Of a DNA stretch of 64,000 bases, positions 17,205-26,490 are shown in pieces; positions within the stretch are counted from its first letter, which is position 1, and every line of letters begins with the position of its first letter. The translations under genes and the position numbers were made by a program. This DNA is from Rubrivivax sp. (GTDB taxonomy: Bacteria > Pseudomonadota > Gammaproteobacteria > Burkholderiales > Burkholderiaceae_C): contig JADJHR010000005.1 in NCBI GenBank assembly GCA_016707445.1, forward strand, positions 124,001 to 188,000, in the 5' to 3' direction. The notes below the pieces were generated by a model. It was not told the origin of the DNA. It was given only the letters and a program-made list of their open reading frames with translations, and did no database searches.

Positions 17205-17711
17205 ATGGACGTTTTCGACACTGTTTTCAAGCCTTTGAGACTGGGCGACGTCGCGCGTGCCCTGAACGACCCCAAGGCACTGGCGCAGACCCTGCAGCGG
17301 GCGGCCGGCAGTGCGCGCAAGACCGCGTTGTTCGTTGGCCGCCCAAACGCCGCCGACGCGCTGAACGGCGCTGCCGACCGGCTCGATGCGATCGCCGGCA
17401 AGATCGAATCGGGCGTCGGGGTGCACGCCAACCTGAAGGCGGTACTGGGCCTGTACGAGGCTTGGGGCGACATCGACCCGGCCACCATCGCGCGCAACCC
17501 TCAACGTGCGGCCAAGGCGTTCGGGCGGCTGTTCAAGCATGTCGGCGTGCTTGCCGCCTACCTGCCGCCGCCGCTGAACACCTATGCCGACTTCCTGTCG
17601 GGTTTCGAAGACTTCTTCAGCGACATGCAGAAGACGATGGACCTGAGGAGCCCGTACACGCCGAAGGGCCGGGCCCTGCGCACGGTGATGTCAGAGATCG
17701 ACAACCAGTGA
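17205..17711 (+). CDS. Hypothetical protein, 168 aa
   Basis: I do not recognise it. GGAG stands nine bases before the ATG, which supports translation. The protein is Ala-rich and helical, without signal peptide. Residues 25-80 have a heptad-like pattern (TLQRAAGSARKTALFVGR, ADRLDAIAGKIESG), and the C-terminal half has LFKHVGVLAAYLPPPLNTYADFLSGFEDFF, which could pack against a membrane or partner. A 227-base spacer without recognised signals separates it from the SEL1-like gene. Confidence 0.6.
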   Translation: MDVFDTVFKPLRLGDVARALNDPKALAQTLQRAAGSARKTALFVGRPNAADALNGAADRLDAIAGKIESGVGVHANLKAVLGLYEAWGDIDPATIARNPQRAAKAFGRLFKHVGVLAAYLPPPLNTYADFLSGFEDFFSDMQKTMDLRSPYTPKGRALRTVMSEIDNQ

Positions 17712-18082
17712 GCGCGCTCGGCCTGCGCCTTGCCGCCGCATCCGCAGCTGCCGACATCAAGTTGTGGCTCGCGGCGGCGCCGGGTGCAGCAGCGCGGCGA
17801 TGGCAGGCAAGGCAGCCTCGGTGGCGACGTCGGTGGCGGTGAAGCGCCGGGCCATGCGCGGGTTTTCAAAGCAAACTTCGCCCAAGGCCTGACCCAGCCG
17901 CTGCATCATCACGCGGTCGTCACGCAGGGCAAGGTCGGCGTCAAAGCCACCCAGCCGCGGCCACAGCATCTGGGGAATTGAACGTCGGCGCCGCGTTCGG
18001 GTGAGCTCTGCAGACCACAGCGACGTGGCGATGCGCAGCGCCTCGTCGGCACTGTGCCCGGCTGCTGACCAGAAGCGGCGTC
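17712..18082 (-). other. Spacer holding a possible gene remnant
   Basis: On the minus strand an open frame continues past the end of the kinase gene and reads WSAAGHSADEALRIATSLWS, then MLWPRLGGFDADLALRDDRV and MARRFTATDVATEAALPAIA, ending at 17757. Composition is protein-like, but there is no proper start outside the kinase gene and I recognise no family. It may be the tail of a lost gene. Nothing else was seen here. Confidence 0.35.
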
Positions 18083-20887
18083 TTACAGGCCCGCCGTGAG
18101 GACGCGCACTTCTTGAACCGCGACCGAATCCGGCCCCATCGCGACTTCGAATTGCGAAAGCGCCTGCGCAAGTGCCTCGCGTGCTTTCGCCTTCTCGCCG
18201 CGAGCCTGGTACACGCGGCCGAGCTCGAGGTAGGCGTTGCCGCCACGGTGGCTTTGGGGGAAATCCTTGAAGACCTCGCGTGACAGGTCCACAGCGACCT
18301 GTGCCTTGCCAAGTGCGGCATCGAGCTGGCGATCCTGCAGATCGGCCCTGGCCAGCAGGATCAGCGCCTCGATGCGCCAGGATTCAGGCTGCCTGGAAGC
18401 ATCGAAGATCGCCAGGGCTTTGCCGAGTTCTGCCCGTGCGCTTGCGGTCGAGCCTTGAACCAGGGCCAGACGTGCCTTGGCCACCGCCACGCGGCCCAAG
18501 GCAGGGTGGGTCTTGACCAGGATATCGCCAAGCTGTTTGGCGCTGAGGTCCAGGTGTTCCTTGCATTCAGACCATCTGCCGACCGCGCAAAGCGCTTCGG
18601 CGTATTGAAATGAACGAAAGCCGATGGCTCTGGGCTCTGCTGACCGACGGGCATCTGCCATGGCTTCTTCCAACGTTGGCAGCGCTTCTGCCGAACGGCC
18701 CAGCAGCGTCAGCGCGTAGGCATGATTTCCTCGGACGGTCCACGTGGCGCCGCGGGTTGCACCTGGCCCTTTGCCCAACAGCATGCTCTGCTCGATCGTC
18801 GCCAACGCCTTGGCCATCTGGCCGGCCCGAACCAGGACGATGTAGAAGTTGTTCAAGGTGCTTGACTGAGCCGTGGCGTCGAGAACGCCTCGCTGCTTCA
18901 CATCGCTGAGCAAGGACTCGTAGGCTTGAACAGCCGGGCCCAGTTGGCCCATGGCACCCAGTACGGTGGCGCGTGTTGCCTGCAGGTCCAGCCGGGTCGA
19001 CACTTGGCCGCGTCGCGGTGACTGCGTCAAGAGCAGGGCCGCATCGATGTCGGCCAAGGCCTGCGCGTTCCGCCCTTGCTCTTGGTTGGTTTGAGCGCGC
19101 CGTTTCAAGCACCCGACTCGGGCTTCAAGCACTTCGGCTTGATCCCCGCGCAAGGCCGCCAGGGCTTGATCCACCTTGGCGCGCGCCAGGTCGAAGTTGC
19201 CGCTGTCGGTGTCGATGCGGCTCAGCTTGCAGTCGATGCTGGCCAACGCGGCGATGTCGCCCGCTTTCTGCGCCGAATCGCGCGCGCTTTGCAGCAGCAA
19301 CGCCATGCGATCCCGCTCTTTGCCGTGGCTCCAGAAATCGGCCAGCTGAACCTTCAAGAAGATCTGCAGGTCGGGCGCATCGTGAAACTGCCTGGCCACC
19401 ATGACTTCGCCCCGCTCGAGCACATCGACCACCGAAAGCGGCTTGTCAGACATCGGGCCCAAGGCATAGGCCATCAGTTCGTTCATGGCTTCTGCACGGT
19501 CGAGCTGCTTGACGGCCTGCAGCCGCTCGCGATCGGCCCGTTGCGCCTGGGCCACCGCTTCGACCCGCGCCGCTTGTGCAGCGTCACGCTGGGCTCGGGC
19601 TTCCAAGGCTTGCCACGACGTGCCCAGCACGCCGGCCAGCAGCGCCAGCAGGGTGGTGGACGCCGCGCCCACGGCCAGCCGGTTACGCCGCACGAACTTG
19701 GTGGCGCGATAGCCCATGGTGTCGGCCACCGCGTTCACGGGTTCGTTGCGCAGGTGACGTTGCACATCGTCGGCCAGCGCCTGGGCACTGGCATAGCGGC
19801 GGCCAGGTTCTTCGGCCAGAGCGCGCAGCACGATCTGGTCAAGTTCACCCTGCAGCCGCCTGGCCAGGCGCAGCGGCGGCAGGCCGCGCGCAGTCGCCAG
19901 CGCGGCCGCGTCTTCGCCCTGGCTGGCCAGCTGGCTGGGCCGCTTCATGTCGGGCAACGCCGCTGCGTGCATCCAGGCGGTGAGCTCGCTGCCCCAAGGC
20001 AAGCCACTGGGGTGGCGGCCCGTGAGCAGCAGGCACATCAGCACGCCCAGCGCCCATACGTCGGTGGCCGTGGATACCGGTTCGCCACGCACTTGTTCGG
20101 GCGCCGCCCAGGCCGGCGTGAAAGCTCGCTGACCGGTGCGGGTGGTGGCTTGGGCGGCACCGTCTTCACCCTCGTCCAGCAGCCGTGCGATGCCGAAGTC
20201 GAGCAACTTGACCTGGCCTTGACCGTCCACCATCACGTTGCCGGGCTTCAGGTCGCGGTGCACCACCAGCTGCGCATGGGCGGCGGCTACGGCCTGCGCG
20301 ACATCGACAAACAACCGCAGGCGGGCGTCGATGTCCAGCTGCCGTTCATCGCACCAGCGATCGATGGGCTGGCCGCGCACCAGTTCCAGCACCAGGTAGG
20401 GCCGTGCACCGTCGCCATCGGCGGCCACACCGGCATCGAGCAGACGGGCAATATGGGGATGCTCCAGCCGCGCCAGGATGCGGCCTTCGCGTTCGAAACG
20501 CTGGTTGGCCAGGCTGCCATGCAGCCGGCCGTGCATCAGCTTGATGGCGGCTTCACCGTTGTGACGCCCGTCGCTGCGCCGAGCCAGCCAGACACTGGCC
20601 ATGCCGCCTTCACCCAGCGGTGACTCGATGGTCCATGGCCCCAATCGGTGGCCGACCATTGGCCCCACCGCTGCTGCAAGCGCCGAGCCCGTCAGGAAAC
20701 CGGCCTGATCCGCGGCGGCGTGTCGCTCGAGCAGCCCTTGCAGCTGCAGGGCGTCTTGCGGCGCACGCTGGCGCAAGTCGGCCAGCCAGGCCGAACGTTC
20801 GTGCGCTGGCAGTTCCAGTGCTTCGTCCAGCAAGGGGCTCAGCCGGGCCCAGCTGGCCGCATCGGGCGTGTCGTGCGAAGGGTTCAT
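18083..20887 (-). CDS. Membrane Ser/Thr protein kinase with C-terminal TPR region
   Basis: A 934-residue Hanks-type kinase. Residues about 80-360 hold the kinase domain: LGEGGMASVWLARR, the lysine in AAIKLMHG, HRDLKPGNVMV, DFGIARLL and a P+1 loop ending in WAAPEQVRG. One transmembrane helix (AASTTLLALLAGVLGTSW) lies near residues 395-420. The remaining ~500 residues are TPR-like helical pairs, presumably sensory and periplasmic. Start 20887 gives MNPSHDTPDAASWARLSPLL, a natural N-terminus. The ECF sigma gene lies just upstream on the same strand; ECF43-type sigma factors are known to work with such kinases. So the kinase probably controls that sigma factor by phosphorylation. Confidence 0.9.
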   Translation of the reverse strand: MNPSHDTPDAASWARLSPLLDEALELPAHERSAWLADLRQRAPQDALQLQGLLERHAAADQAGFLTGSALAAAVGPMVGHRLGPWTIESPLGEGGMASVWLARRSDGRHNGEAAIKLMHGRLHGSLANQRFEREGRILARLEHPHIARLLDAGVAADGDGARPYLVLELVRGQPIDRWCDERQLDIDARLRLFVDVAQAVAAAHAQLVVHRDLKPGNVMVDGQGQVKLLDFGIARLLDEGEDGAAQATTRTGQRAFTPAWAAPEQVRGEPVSTATDVWALGVLMCLLLTGRHPSGLPWGSELTAWMHAAALPDMKRPSQLASQGEDAAALATARGLPPLRLARRLQGELDQIVLRALAEEPGRRYASAQALADDVQRHLRNEPVNAVADTMGYRATKFVRRNRLAVGAASTTLLALLAGVLGTSWQALEARAQRDAAQAARVEAVAQAQRADRERLQAVKQLDRAEAMNELMAYALGPMSDKPLSVVDVLERGEVMVARQFHDAPDLQIFLKVQLADFWSHGKERDRMALLLQSARDSAQKAGDIAALASIDCKLSRIDTDSGNFDLARAKVDQALAALRGDQAEVLEARVGCLKRRAQTNQEQGRNAQALADIDAALLLTQSPRRGQVSTRLDLQATRATVLGAMGQLGPAVQAYESLLSDVKQRGVLDATAQSSTLNNFYIVLVRAGQMAKALATIEQSMLLGKGPGATRGATWTVRGNHAYALTLLGRSAEALPTLEEAMADARRSAEPRAIGFRSFQYAEALCAVGRWSECKEHLDLSAKQLGDILVKTHPALGRVAVAKARLALVQGSTASARAELGKALAIFDASRQPESWRIEALILLARADLQDRQLDAALGKAQVAVDLSREVFKDFPQSHRGGNAYLELGRVYQARGEKAKAREALAQALSQFEVAMGPDSVAVQEVRVLTAGL

Positions 20888-21080
20888 CCGGCTCAGAGTA
20901 ATGTTGGCAACAAGAGGCGCAGAACGTACCGGAGACATCGCAAAGCGTCAGCCAAACACGACATGTACCGGCCGCGTCGCTCTTGCATCCGGCGCCGCGG
21001 TCTGCAGCCAAGCTCAGCGCATCTTGTGCGGTTCGGCCGTTCTCCTGACGGTTTGCTTCAGAGCACCCACCGAGACCTGC

Positions 21081-21610
21081 CTATGCCTGCAAAAGCCCAT
21101 GCAAGAGCGCGCGGGCCTTGTCCCAATCGCGTTGCGCTGTGCGCTCGAGCCGCCGCGCAACGCGGCAATTTCGGCAAACGTCAGCCCGACGAAGTACTTC
21201 AGGTCCACCAGTTCGGCCAGGCGTGCGTCGATGGCGCCCAGCCGGTCCATGGCTTGTGCCAGCTGCTCCAGGTGTTCGGCAGCCGCGTCGGCGCCTGCCA
21301 TGGCGTTGTCGGCGACAAAGGTGTCAAGCGACGTGATGTCCAAGTCACCGCCCCGCTTCTGCGCGCCGCGCGCACGTGCATGGTCGATGGCCAGGCCCCG
21401 CATCGCACGGGCGGCATAGGCCAGGAAATGTGCGCGGTCGGCAAACTGCAAGCCGGGCCGCCCCGACATCTGCAGGTAGGCCTCATGCAACAAGGTGGTG
21501 GGGCTCATGTGTCCCGCTTGGCCGCCCTTGTACAGCTCGCGTCGGGCCATGCGGCGCAGCTCGGTGTACAGCGCCTCGAACGTCAGGGGCGGGGTGTCGG
21601 AGAGGGCCAT
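21081..21610 (-). pseudogene. ECF sigma factor of the kinase-associated type, frameshifted in region 4
   Basis: Region 2 is intact (MSPTTLLHEAYLQMSGRP, DRAHFLAYAARAMRGLAIDH), and region 4 begins normally with LVDLKYFVGLTFAEIAALRG. The frame then changes at about 21147-21155; in the next frame it continues as LERTAQRDWDKARALLHGLLQA and stops at 21081. Without correction the frame runs to 21014 with an unrelated tail and lacks the second half of the -35-binding helix-turn-helix. One missing base would restore a normal 177-residue factor. ATG 21610 has AGGA eight bases upstream. The intact kinase gene beside it argues that the pair is either functional or only recently broken. Confidence 0.8.
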
Positions 21611-21829
21611 GCCGAATCCTAACCGCGTCATTCAGTGCAGCGTCCAGCCGGGTTCAGACCTGCAACAACGCCACCGGCTCCTGAGCGGTGCGCCCAAGTG
21701 ACGACCGTGCGCGACACGGCACGCGACCTTGTCCGCACGAGCCGGTGTGCCGGACATCACGCCATGTGAAGGGGCGCGCCCGGCCCGCGGCCCGTGGCGC
21801 TGCGCCTCTGCTGCACGTACCGTCGACGC

Positions 21830-22312
21830 TCACAAGAGCGCGTCCACTTCTCCATGCGTGAAGCCGGCAGCAGGCCGGGCCTCGATGTTCAAGGGGCCGC
21901 GCAGTCGTGGCGCATGATGTTCCCGCGCCAACCGGTCGTAGGTCTGCACCGGATCGAGTCCGTCGCGCTGGCACAGCCAGCGATACCAGTAATTGCCGAT
22001 GGCGACGTGGCCGACCTCGTCGCGCAGGATGATCGCCAGGATTTCGACCGCGCGCAGGTCACCGGCTCGGCGCAGACGATCCTGCATGGGGGGCGTGGCG
22101 TCCAGGCCGCGAGCCTCAAGCGTGCGCGGCACCAGCGCCAGGCGGGCCAGCACGTCCTGGGACGTGAGCTTGACCATGGTCCACAGGCCGTCGTGCGCGT
22201 CGAAGTCGCCATAGGCGTGGCCGAGGCTGACCAGGTGTTCGGCCAGCAGGCTGAAGTGCAGGGCTTTCTCGGCGGCCACTTTCAACCACTGGCGATAGTA
22301 ATCGGTCGGCAT
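21830..22312 (-). pseudogene. DUF455 ferritin-like protein, 5'-truncated copy 1
   Basis: 160 codons matching the C-terminal two thirds of the full gene at 33800-34591, from AGMPTDYYRQWLKVAAEKAL to the end. Homology continues upstream of the ATG for about 15 codons (LNTINLALDAAWRF) and then stops near 22362, with an in-frame stop codon just beyond. It is the most diverged of the three copies. The second half of the ferritin-like site is retained (EILAIILRDEVGHVAIGN), but the first metal-binding helix is incomplete, so an active di-iron centre is unlikely. An internal ATG could still yield a short product. Confidence 0.75.
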
Positions 22313-22444
22313 GCCGGCAAAGCGCCATGCGGCGTCCAGCGCCAGGTTGATTGTGTTTAGTGAATGTCAGCCCGCGGCCCGAAGCGGGTGCTCATGACCG
22401 TCAGCATTGCTGCCAGCCAATTCTGCCCGCCTTGCCAACTATCC

Positions 22445-24001
22445 TCAGGCCGGCCCGACCGTCGCAGGCAGTGGATCCATGATGTCGTCCGGCCTGCACA
22501 TCAGTCTCTGCATCAGCTCCTCGCGAAAACCGCGGGCGGCTGGGTCGTCGAATCGATTCACACACTCGTGGGGGTCGTCATACAGGTCGTAGAGCTCGCC
22601 CGCGCCCGAACCCAACTCCACCGTCAGTTTGGCGTTGTGTGTGCGAACGCCGCGCAGATCCAGCGCCACGCCACAGCGCGCCGGGCCAAGCCGCCATTCG
22701 GTGTAGGCATGTTCACGCGAGCCGTAGCGACCCATGACCCCGTCCAGTAGTGGCCGCAGCGAACGACTGTGGGATGCTGCCGGCTGCGGCACGCCCGCGT
22801 AGTCGCCAAAGGTGGCGGCCAGATCGATCGTGGACACCGGATCGTCGAGGACTTTGGCCGTCGGCACACCCGGGCCTCGCAGGATCAGGCCAACCCGCAA
22901 CAGTCCTTCATAGAACATCGGCCCTTTCAGCACCAGACCGTGGTCCCCCAGCCAGTCTCCGTGATCCGACGTAAAAACCACCAGCGTGTCATCCGCCAGA
23001 CCTTCGTCCTGCAGAGCCGCCAGCACCCGGCCCACGTTGTGGTCGACCAAAGAAATCATGCCGTAGTAGCTGGCGATCAATTCGCGCAGCTGCATGTCGC
23101 TCTGCTGCGATATGCGCGAATACGCTTCGCGCACCTTTCTGTCGGGGCCCCCCGGTGCGTTCTCGAGCGCAGCGCGATGCCACCACGGACGCCGGTCGAG
23201 GTCCCTCACCCGGTGAACAGGGAGGTCTACTTCCTGCGGGCGGTGCAGTGCGCTCCAGGGCACGGGCGCGTCGAACGGGTGATGGGGATCGGCAAAGGAT
23301 ATCCAGGCACAGAATGGGCGAGCAAGACCTGCACGGCGTTCGCGCCCCCGGGCGCGCAGGTACTCGACCGTACGGTCCCCGACCCAGCTGCTGTTGTGCC
23401 ATGCGGGGGGCAGCGCCGAGGCGTGGGTTTGCGCAGCTGAGACAGGCGACCCCAGCTGCTGTCGATAGAGCGCATCTTTGAGGTCGCCCAGGCCGTCGCC
23501 GTGATACCAGCGCTCGTAGTGCATGCCACCAGGCGGACGCTCGGGCAGCCAGTAGTTGTGCCCTAGTTGCATCAGTTCCAAGTGCTCGAAGCCCATGTAA
23601 GGGCCATGCCAGTCGTCGCCGAAGCGATGCGAACTTGCCACATTCTCACAACGACCGGTGGGCTGCACCGAATGGTTGCTGGAGAAGTGGGCCTTGCCGA
23701 TGAAGGCAGTCTGATAGCCGCCGCGGCCCAGCGTGCCGGCAAAGCCGCCCTCGGCGATGCCGGGGTCCAGGTCGATGCCGTTGTCGGCCGTGCCGTGGGT
23801 CAGCGGCAGCAGACCCGTCAGCATCGACGCACGCGCCGGCATGCATACCACGTTCGGCGTGATGCAAGCCGAGAAGCGTGTGCCCTGTCGCGCCAGCAGG
23901 TCGAGGTGTGGTGTGTGGACCCGTCGGCCTTCGAAGCCGAAGCAGTCGCCCCGGTGCTGGTCACTGGTGAGCAGCAAAATGTTGGGTGGATTCACTGCCA
24001 C
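22445..24001 (-). CDS. Type I sulfatase (formylglycine-dependent)
   Basis: A 518-residue sulfatase of the alkaline-phosphatase superfamily. The N-terminal metal motif NILLLTSDQHRGD and the maturation motif C-x-P-x-R at residues 53-57 (CMPARASMLTG) are present, so Cys53 should be converted to formylglycine. The later VVFTSDHGDWLGDHG holds further metal ligands. No signal peptide is visible, suggesting a cytoplasmic enzyme acting on an imported sulfate ester, or a phosphonate/phosphodiester as in some relatives. GTG 24001 follows the Bug stop by four bases; GTG 23995 is an alternative. No formylglycine-generating enzyme lies in the window. It is co-transcribed with the Bug receptor. Confidence 0.9.
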   Translation of the reverse strand: MAVNPPNILLLTSDQHRGDCFGFEGRRVHTPHLDLLARQGTRFSACITPNVVCMPARASMLTGLLPLTHGTADNGIDLDPGIAEGGFAGTLGRGGYQTAFIGKAHFSSNHSVQPTGRCENVASSHRFGDDWHGPYMGFEHLELMQLGHNYWLPERPPGGMHYERWYHGDGLGDLKDALYRQQLGSPVSAAQTHASALPPAWHNSSWVGDRTVEYLRARGRERRAGLARPFCAWISFADPHHPFDAPVPWSALHRPQEVDLPVHRVRDLDRRPWWHRAALENAPGGPDRKVREAYSRISQQSDMQLRELIASYYGMISLVDHNVGRVLAALQDEGLADDTLVVFTSDHGDWLGDHGLVLKGPMFYEGLLRVGLILRGPGVPTAKVLDDPVSTIDLAATFGDYAGVPQPAASHSRSLRPLLDGVMGRYGSREHAYTEWRLGPARCGVALDLRGVRTHNAKLTVELGSGAGELYDLYDDPHECVNRFDDPAARGFREELMQRLMCRPDDIMDPLPATVGPA

Positions 24002-24005
24002 AGCA

Positions 24006-24983
24006 TCAGTCGTCGGACTTGTAGCCTGTGGACTTGACCAGTGCGCCCCAGTTCGCGTATTCGGCCGCGAGGCGACTGGCGATGGCGCTTTGCGACAGCG
24101 TCAGTGGGGTGTACTCGGCGGCTTCCAGCACCGACCTGACACCGGGCTCGGCCACGGCCGCCGAAAGCATGGCGACCAGGTCTTTCTGCGCGGCGACCGT
24201 GGTGCGCGCCGGCGCGACGAACAGGAACATCTCGCTGATGGTGAGGGCGGGAAAGCCCGACTCGCTGAAGGTCGGCACGTCGGGTAGCCCGGGCAGGCGT
24301 CGGGCAGCCGAGTGGGCCAGGATCCGGACCTTGCCGGCCTTGTGTGGCTGGACCAGGTTGGATAGCGTCGTGAACAGGGCGGGAATGGTGCCGCCCATCA
24401 CATCGTTCAGCGCGGGCGCGCCGCCTCGGTAGGGAATGTGCCGCAGCTCGACTGTCGCCTGGGCTGCGAGTTGCACGCCGATGAAGTGCATGGCCGATCC
24501 GGCACCAGGCGATCCGAACTGAGCCTTGCCCGGGTTGGCACGGGCCCAGGCGATGAAATCGGCCAAGGTCTTCGCCGGCACGTCGGGCCCCACCGCCATG
24601 CCGAAGGCGAACTCGCAGGCGGTGGCCAGCGGTGCGAAGTCTTTCAGGCCGTTGTAACGCAGCTTGGTGTAGATGTGTGGGTAGATCGTCAGATTCCCTC
24701 CGGGCACCAACATCACGGCGCTGCCGTCTGCAGGCTCGGCCAGCAGGATATCGGCCGCAAGGCGCCCACCCGCGCCGCTCTTGTTGTCGATCAGCGCCGT
24801 ACAGCCCTGACTGCGAAGGCCCTCGCCGACGGCGCGGGCAACGGTATCGGGTGCGCCACCGGCCGGGTAGCCCACCAGAATGTTGAGCTTGCGCACGGCC
24901 TGCGCTACAGCGAGCGTCGTGAAACCCTGCGCCACAACACTGGCACCGAATAGGGCCAGGGTCTGTCGTCTATTGAGCTGCAT
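24006..24983 (-). CDS. Bug/TctC-family periplasmic solute-binding protein
   Basis: A 325-residue receptor starting with a twin-arginine-like signal (NRRQTLALFGASVVAQG) cleaved near AVAQA. The mature part has LNILVGYPAGGAPDTVARAV, DNKSGAGGRLAADILLAEP and HIPYRGGAPALNDVMGG, all family hallmarks. It is first in a two-gene operon with the sulfatase, so the likely ligand is the sulfatase substrate or a related organic anion. The gene is divergent from the Crp/Fnr-type regulator across a 171-base region that must contain both promoters. No TctA/TctB genes are close. Confidence 0.9.
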   Translation of the reverse strand: MQLNRRQTLALFGASVVAQGFTTLAVAQAVRKLNILVGYPAGGAPDTVARAVGEGLRSQGCTALIDNKSGAGGRLAADILLAEPADGSAVMLVPGGNLTIYPHIYTKLRYNGLKDFAPLATACEFAFGMAVGPDVPAKTLADFIAWARANPGKAQFGSPGAGSAMHFIGVQLAAQATVELRHIPYRGGAPALNDVMGGTIPALFTTLSNLVQPHKAGKVRILAHSAARRLPGLPDVPTFSESGFPALTISEMFLFVAPARTTVAAQKDLVAMLSAAVAEPGVRSVLEAAEYTPLTLSQSAIASRLAAEYANWGALVKSTGYKSDD

Positions 24984-25154
24984 GTGGACACCTGGAGTCG
25001 AGAAGGCGTTTGCATTGTTGATTCACGCCGCCGCGTTGACAGTTCCCGACGGAACACAGGTCGAGGGCTCAACTTCCGCATGCGCCCGCGCATTTGCCGT
25101 GGGAGGACGCGGCATGTAGGCTCGCGCCACAGACATTCTCCGAGAGGTCCATCG

Positions 25155-25838
25155 ATGAACCCGTCGAATCGAGTGGCAGATAGCCGTGAGAGGAGTCGTC
25201 AACTGGCGCTGCGCCTAGCGCCGTTCGTGAACCTGACCGGCCGCCCGGTGCTGACGATCGCCGCTGGCACCACGCTGATGTGGGCCGGTGAGAAGGTGAC
25301 GCGGATGGCCTTCCTGGACACCGGCCATGTCGATGGCGTGCTCCACCTTCAGGGCGCCGACGGTGGGCTGGTGATCCCGATCACATTCGGCGACGGCGAG
25401 CTAATCGCCCTGTCTCGCCTTTTCGGCGAGGAGCCGGGCCAGCTCGACCTCGTTGCGGCGACCGAACTGCACGTACGCTGGGTGCCCGCTGTCGAAGTGG
25501 AGCGGGCACTGTTGCAGCAACAAGAATTGCTGGTGCTGCTGGTGCAGTTCATGGCAGCCCGGCTGCGCGAAGTTCAGTTGCGCGAGGCCGGCTGGGTCGA
25601 GCGTGGCGTGCACGAGCGCGTGTGCGCGGCGCTGGTCCGGCTGGCGCGGGGATCGCCACCGCCGTCTGGTTCACGCTGGTTGATCGTTGCGACACACGAG
25701 GACTTGGCTGCGCGCTGCGGGGTCAGCCGACCGAAGGTGTCCGGCGAGTTGAAGCGCCTGGAAAAGGCTGGCTGGTTGCGGCTCGATCGTGGCGCGATCG
25801 AGATCCTCGACTTGGACGGCATCCTGCGGCGCGCATGA
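25155..25838 (+). CDS. Crp/Fnr-family transcriptional regulator
   Basis: A 227-residue regulator. The N-terminal part is a cyclic-nucleotide-binding-like beta barrel (RPVLTIAAGTTLMWAGEKV, FGDGELIALSRLFGEEPGQL). A long dimer helix (LLVLLVQFMAARLREVQLRE) follows. The C-terminal winged helix has THEDLAARCGVSRPKVSGELKRLEKAGWL with a normal recognition helix. There is no N-terminal Cys cluster, so it is not an FNR-type iron-sulfur sensor. Start 25155 is chosen because GAGAGG precedes it. Divergent placement next to the Bug-sulfatase operon makes that operon its probable target. Confidence 0.88.
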   Translation: MNPSNRVADSRERSRQLALRLAPFVNLTGRPVLTIAAGTTLMWAGEKVTRMAFLDTGHVDGVLHLQGADGGLVIPITFGDGELIALSRLFGEEPGQLDLVAATELHVRWVPAVEVERALLQQQELLVLLVQFMAARLREVQLREAGWVERGVHERVCAALVRLARGSPPPSGSRWLIVATHEDLAARCGVSRPKVSGELKRLEKAGWLRLDRGAIEILDLDGILRRA

Positions 25839-25910
25839 TGCGTCGGAGGGGCACAGTCAGAGGTCGGGTATCGGGCTTGGAATTACAACCGCGGAATTTC
25901 TGCTGAGGGT

Positions 25911-26490
25911 CGGAAGCTGCCGACGTTGCGAGCAACGGCGCTCGGGCAACTGCGCCCGAGTCAATGCATCCACTTCGATCGGCGTGAATCCCGCAGCCAG
26001 CCGGGCCTCGACATTGAAGGGGCCGCGCAGCCGTGGCGCATGATGTTCCCGCGCCAACCGGTCGTAGGTCTGCACCGGATCGAGTCCGTCGCGCTGGCAC
26101 AGCCAGCGATACCAGTGATTGCCGATGGCGACGTGGCCGACCTCGTCGCGCAGGATGATCGCCAGGATTTCGACCGCGCGCAGGTCACCGGCTCGGCACA
26201 GGCGATCCTGCATGGGGGGCGTGGCGTCCAGGCCGCGAGCCTCAAGCGTGCGCGGCACCAGCGCCATGCGGGCCAGCACATCCTGGGATGTGCGCTCGAC
26301 CGTGGTCCACAGGCCGTCGTGGGCATCGAAGTCGCCGTAATCGCGGCCCAGGCTGCGCAGATGCTGGCGCAGCAGATCGAAGTGCAGCGCCTCTTCGGCC
26401 GCCACACGCAGCCAGTCTCGGTAGTAGTCGGCCGGCATGCCGGCAAAGCGCCACGCGGCGTCCAGCGCCAGGTTGATTGTGTTTAGTGCA
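25911..26490 (-). pseudogene. DUF455 ferritin-like protein, 5'-truncated copy 2
   Basis: Nearly identical to the 3' part of the full gene at 33800-34591; the matching DNA begins at 25911 (33761 in copy 3) and runs to about 26478. The native stop is lost: TAG became CAG inside the end hairpin, so the frame reads on to 25857. At the other end the sequence leaves copy 3 but agrees with copy 1 (GAACATGCACTAAACACAAT on the coding strand), giving EHALNTINLALDAAWRFAGMP. Copies 1 and 2 thus share one breakpoint. The first ~90 residues of the protein are absent, so it is probably non-functional. Confidence 0.8.
25941..25960 (-). repeat. Hairpin at the end of DUF455 copy 2
   Basis: CTCGGGC and GCCCGAG form a seven-base stem around a six-base loop. 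The same stem with a different loop ends copy 3, so stem sequence is conserved while the loop drifted. No U tract follows; it may still act as a terminator or as a recombination signal. Confidence 0.5.
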
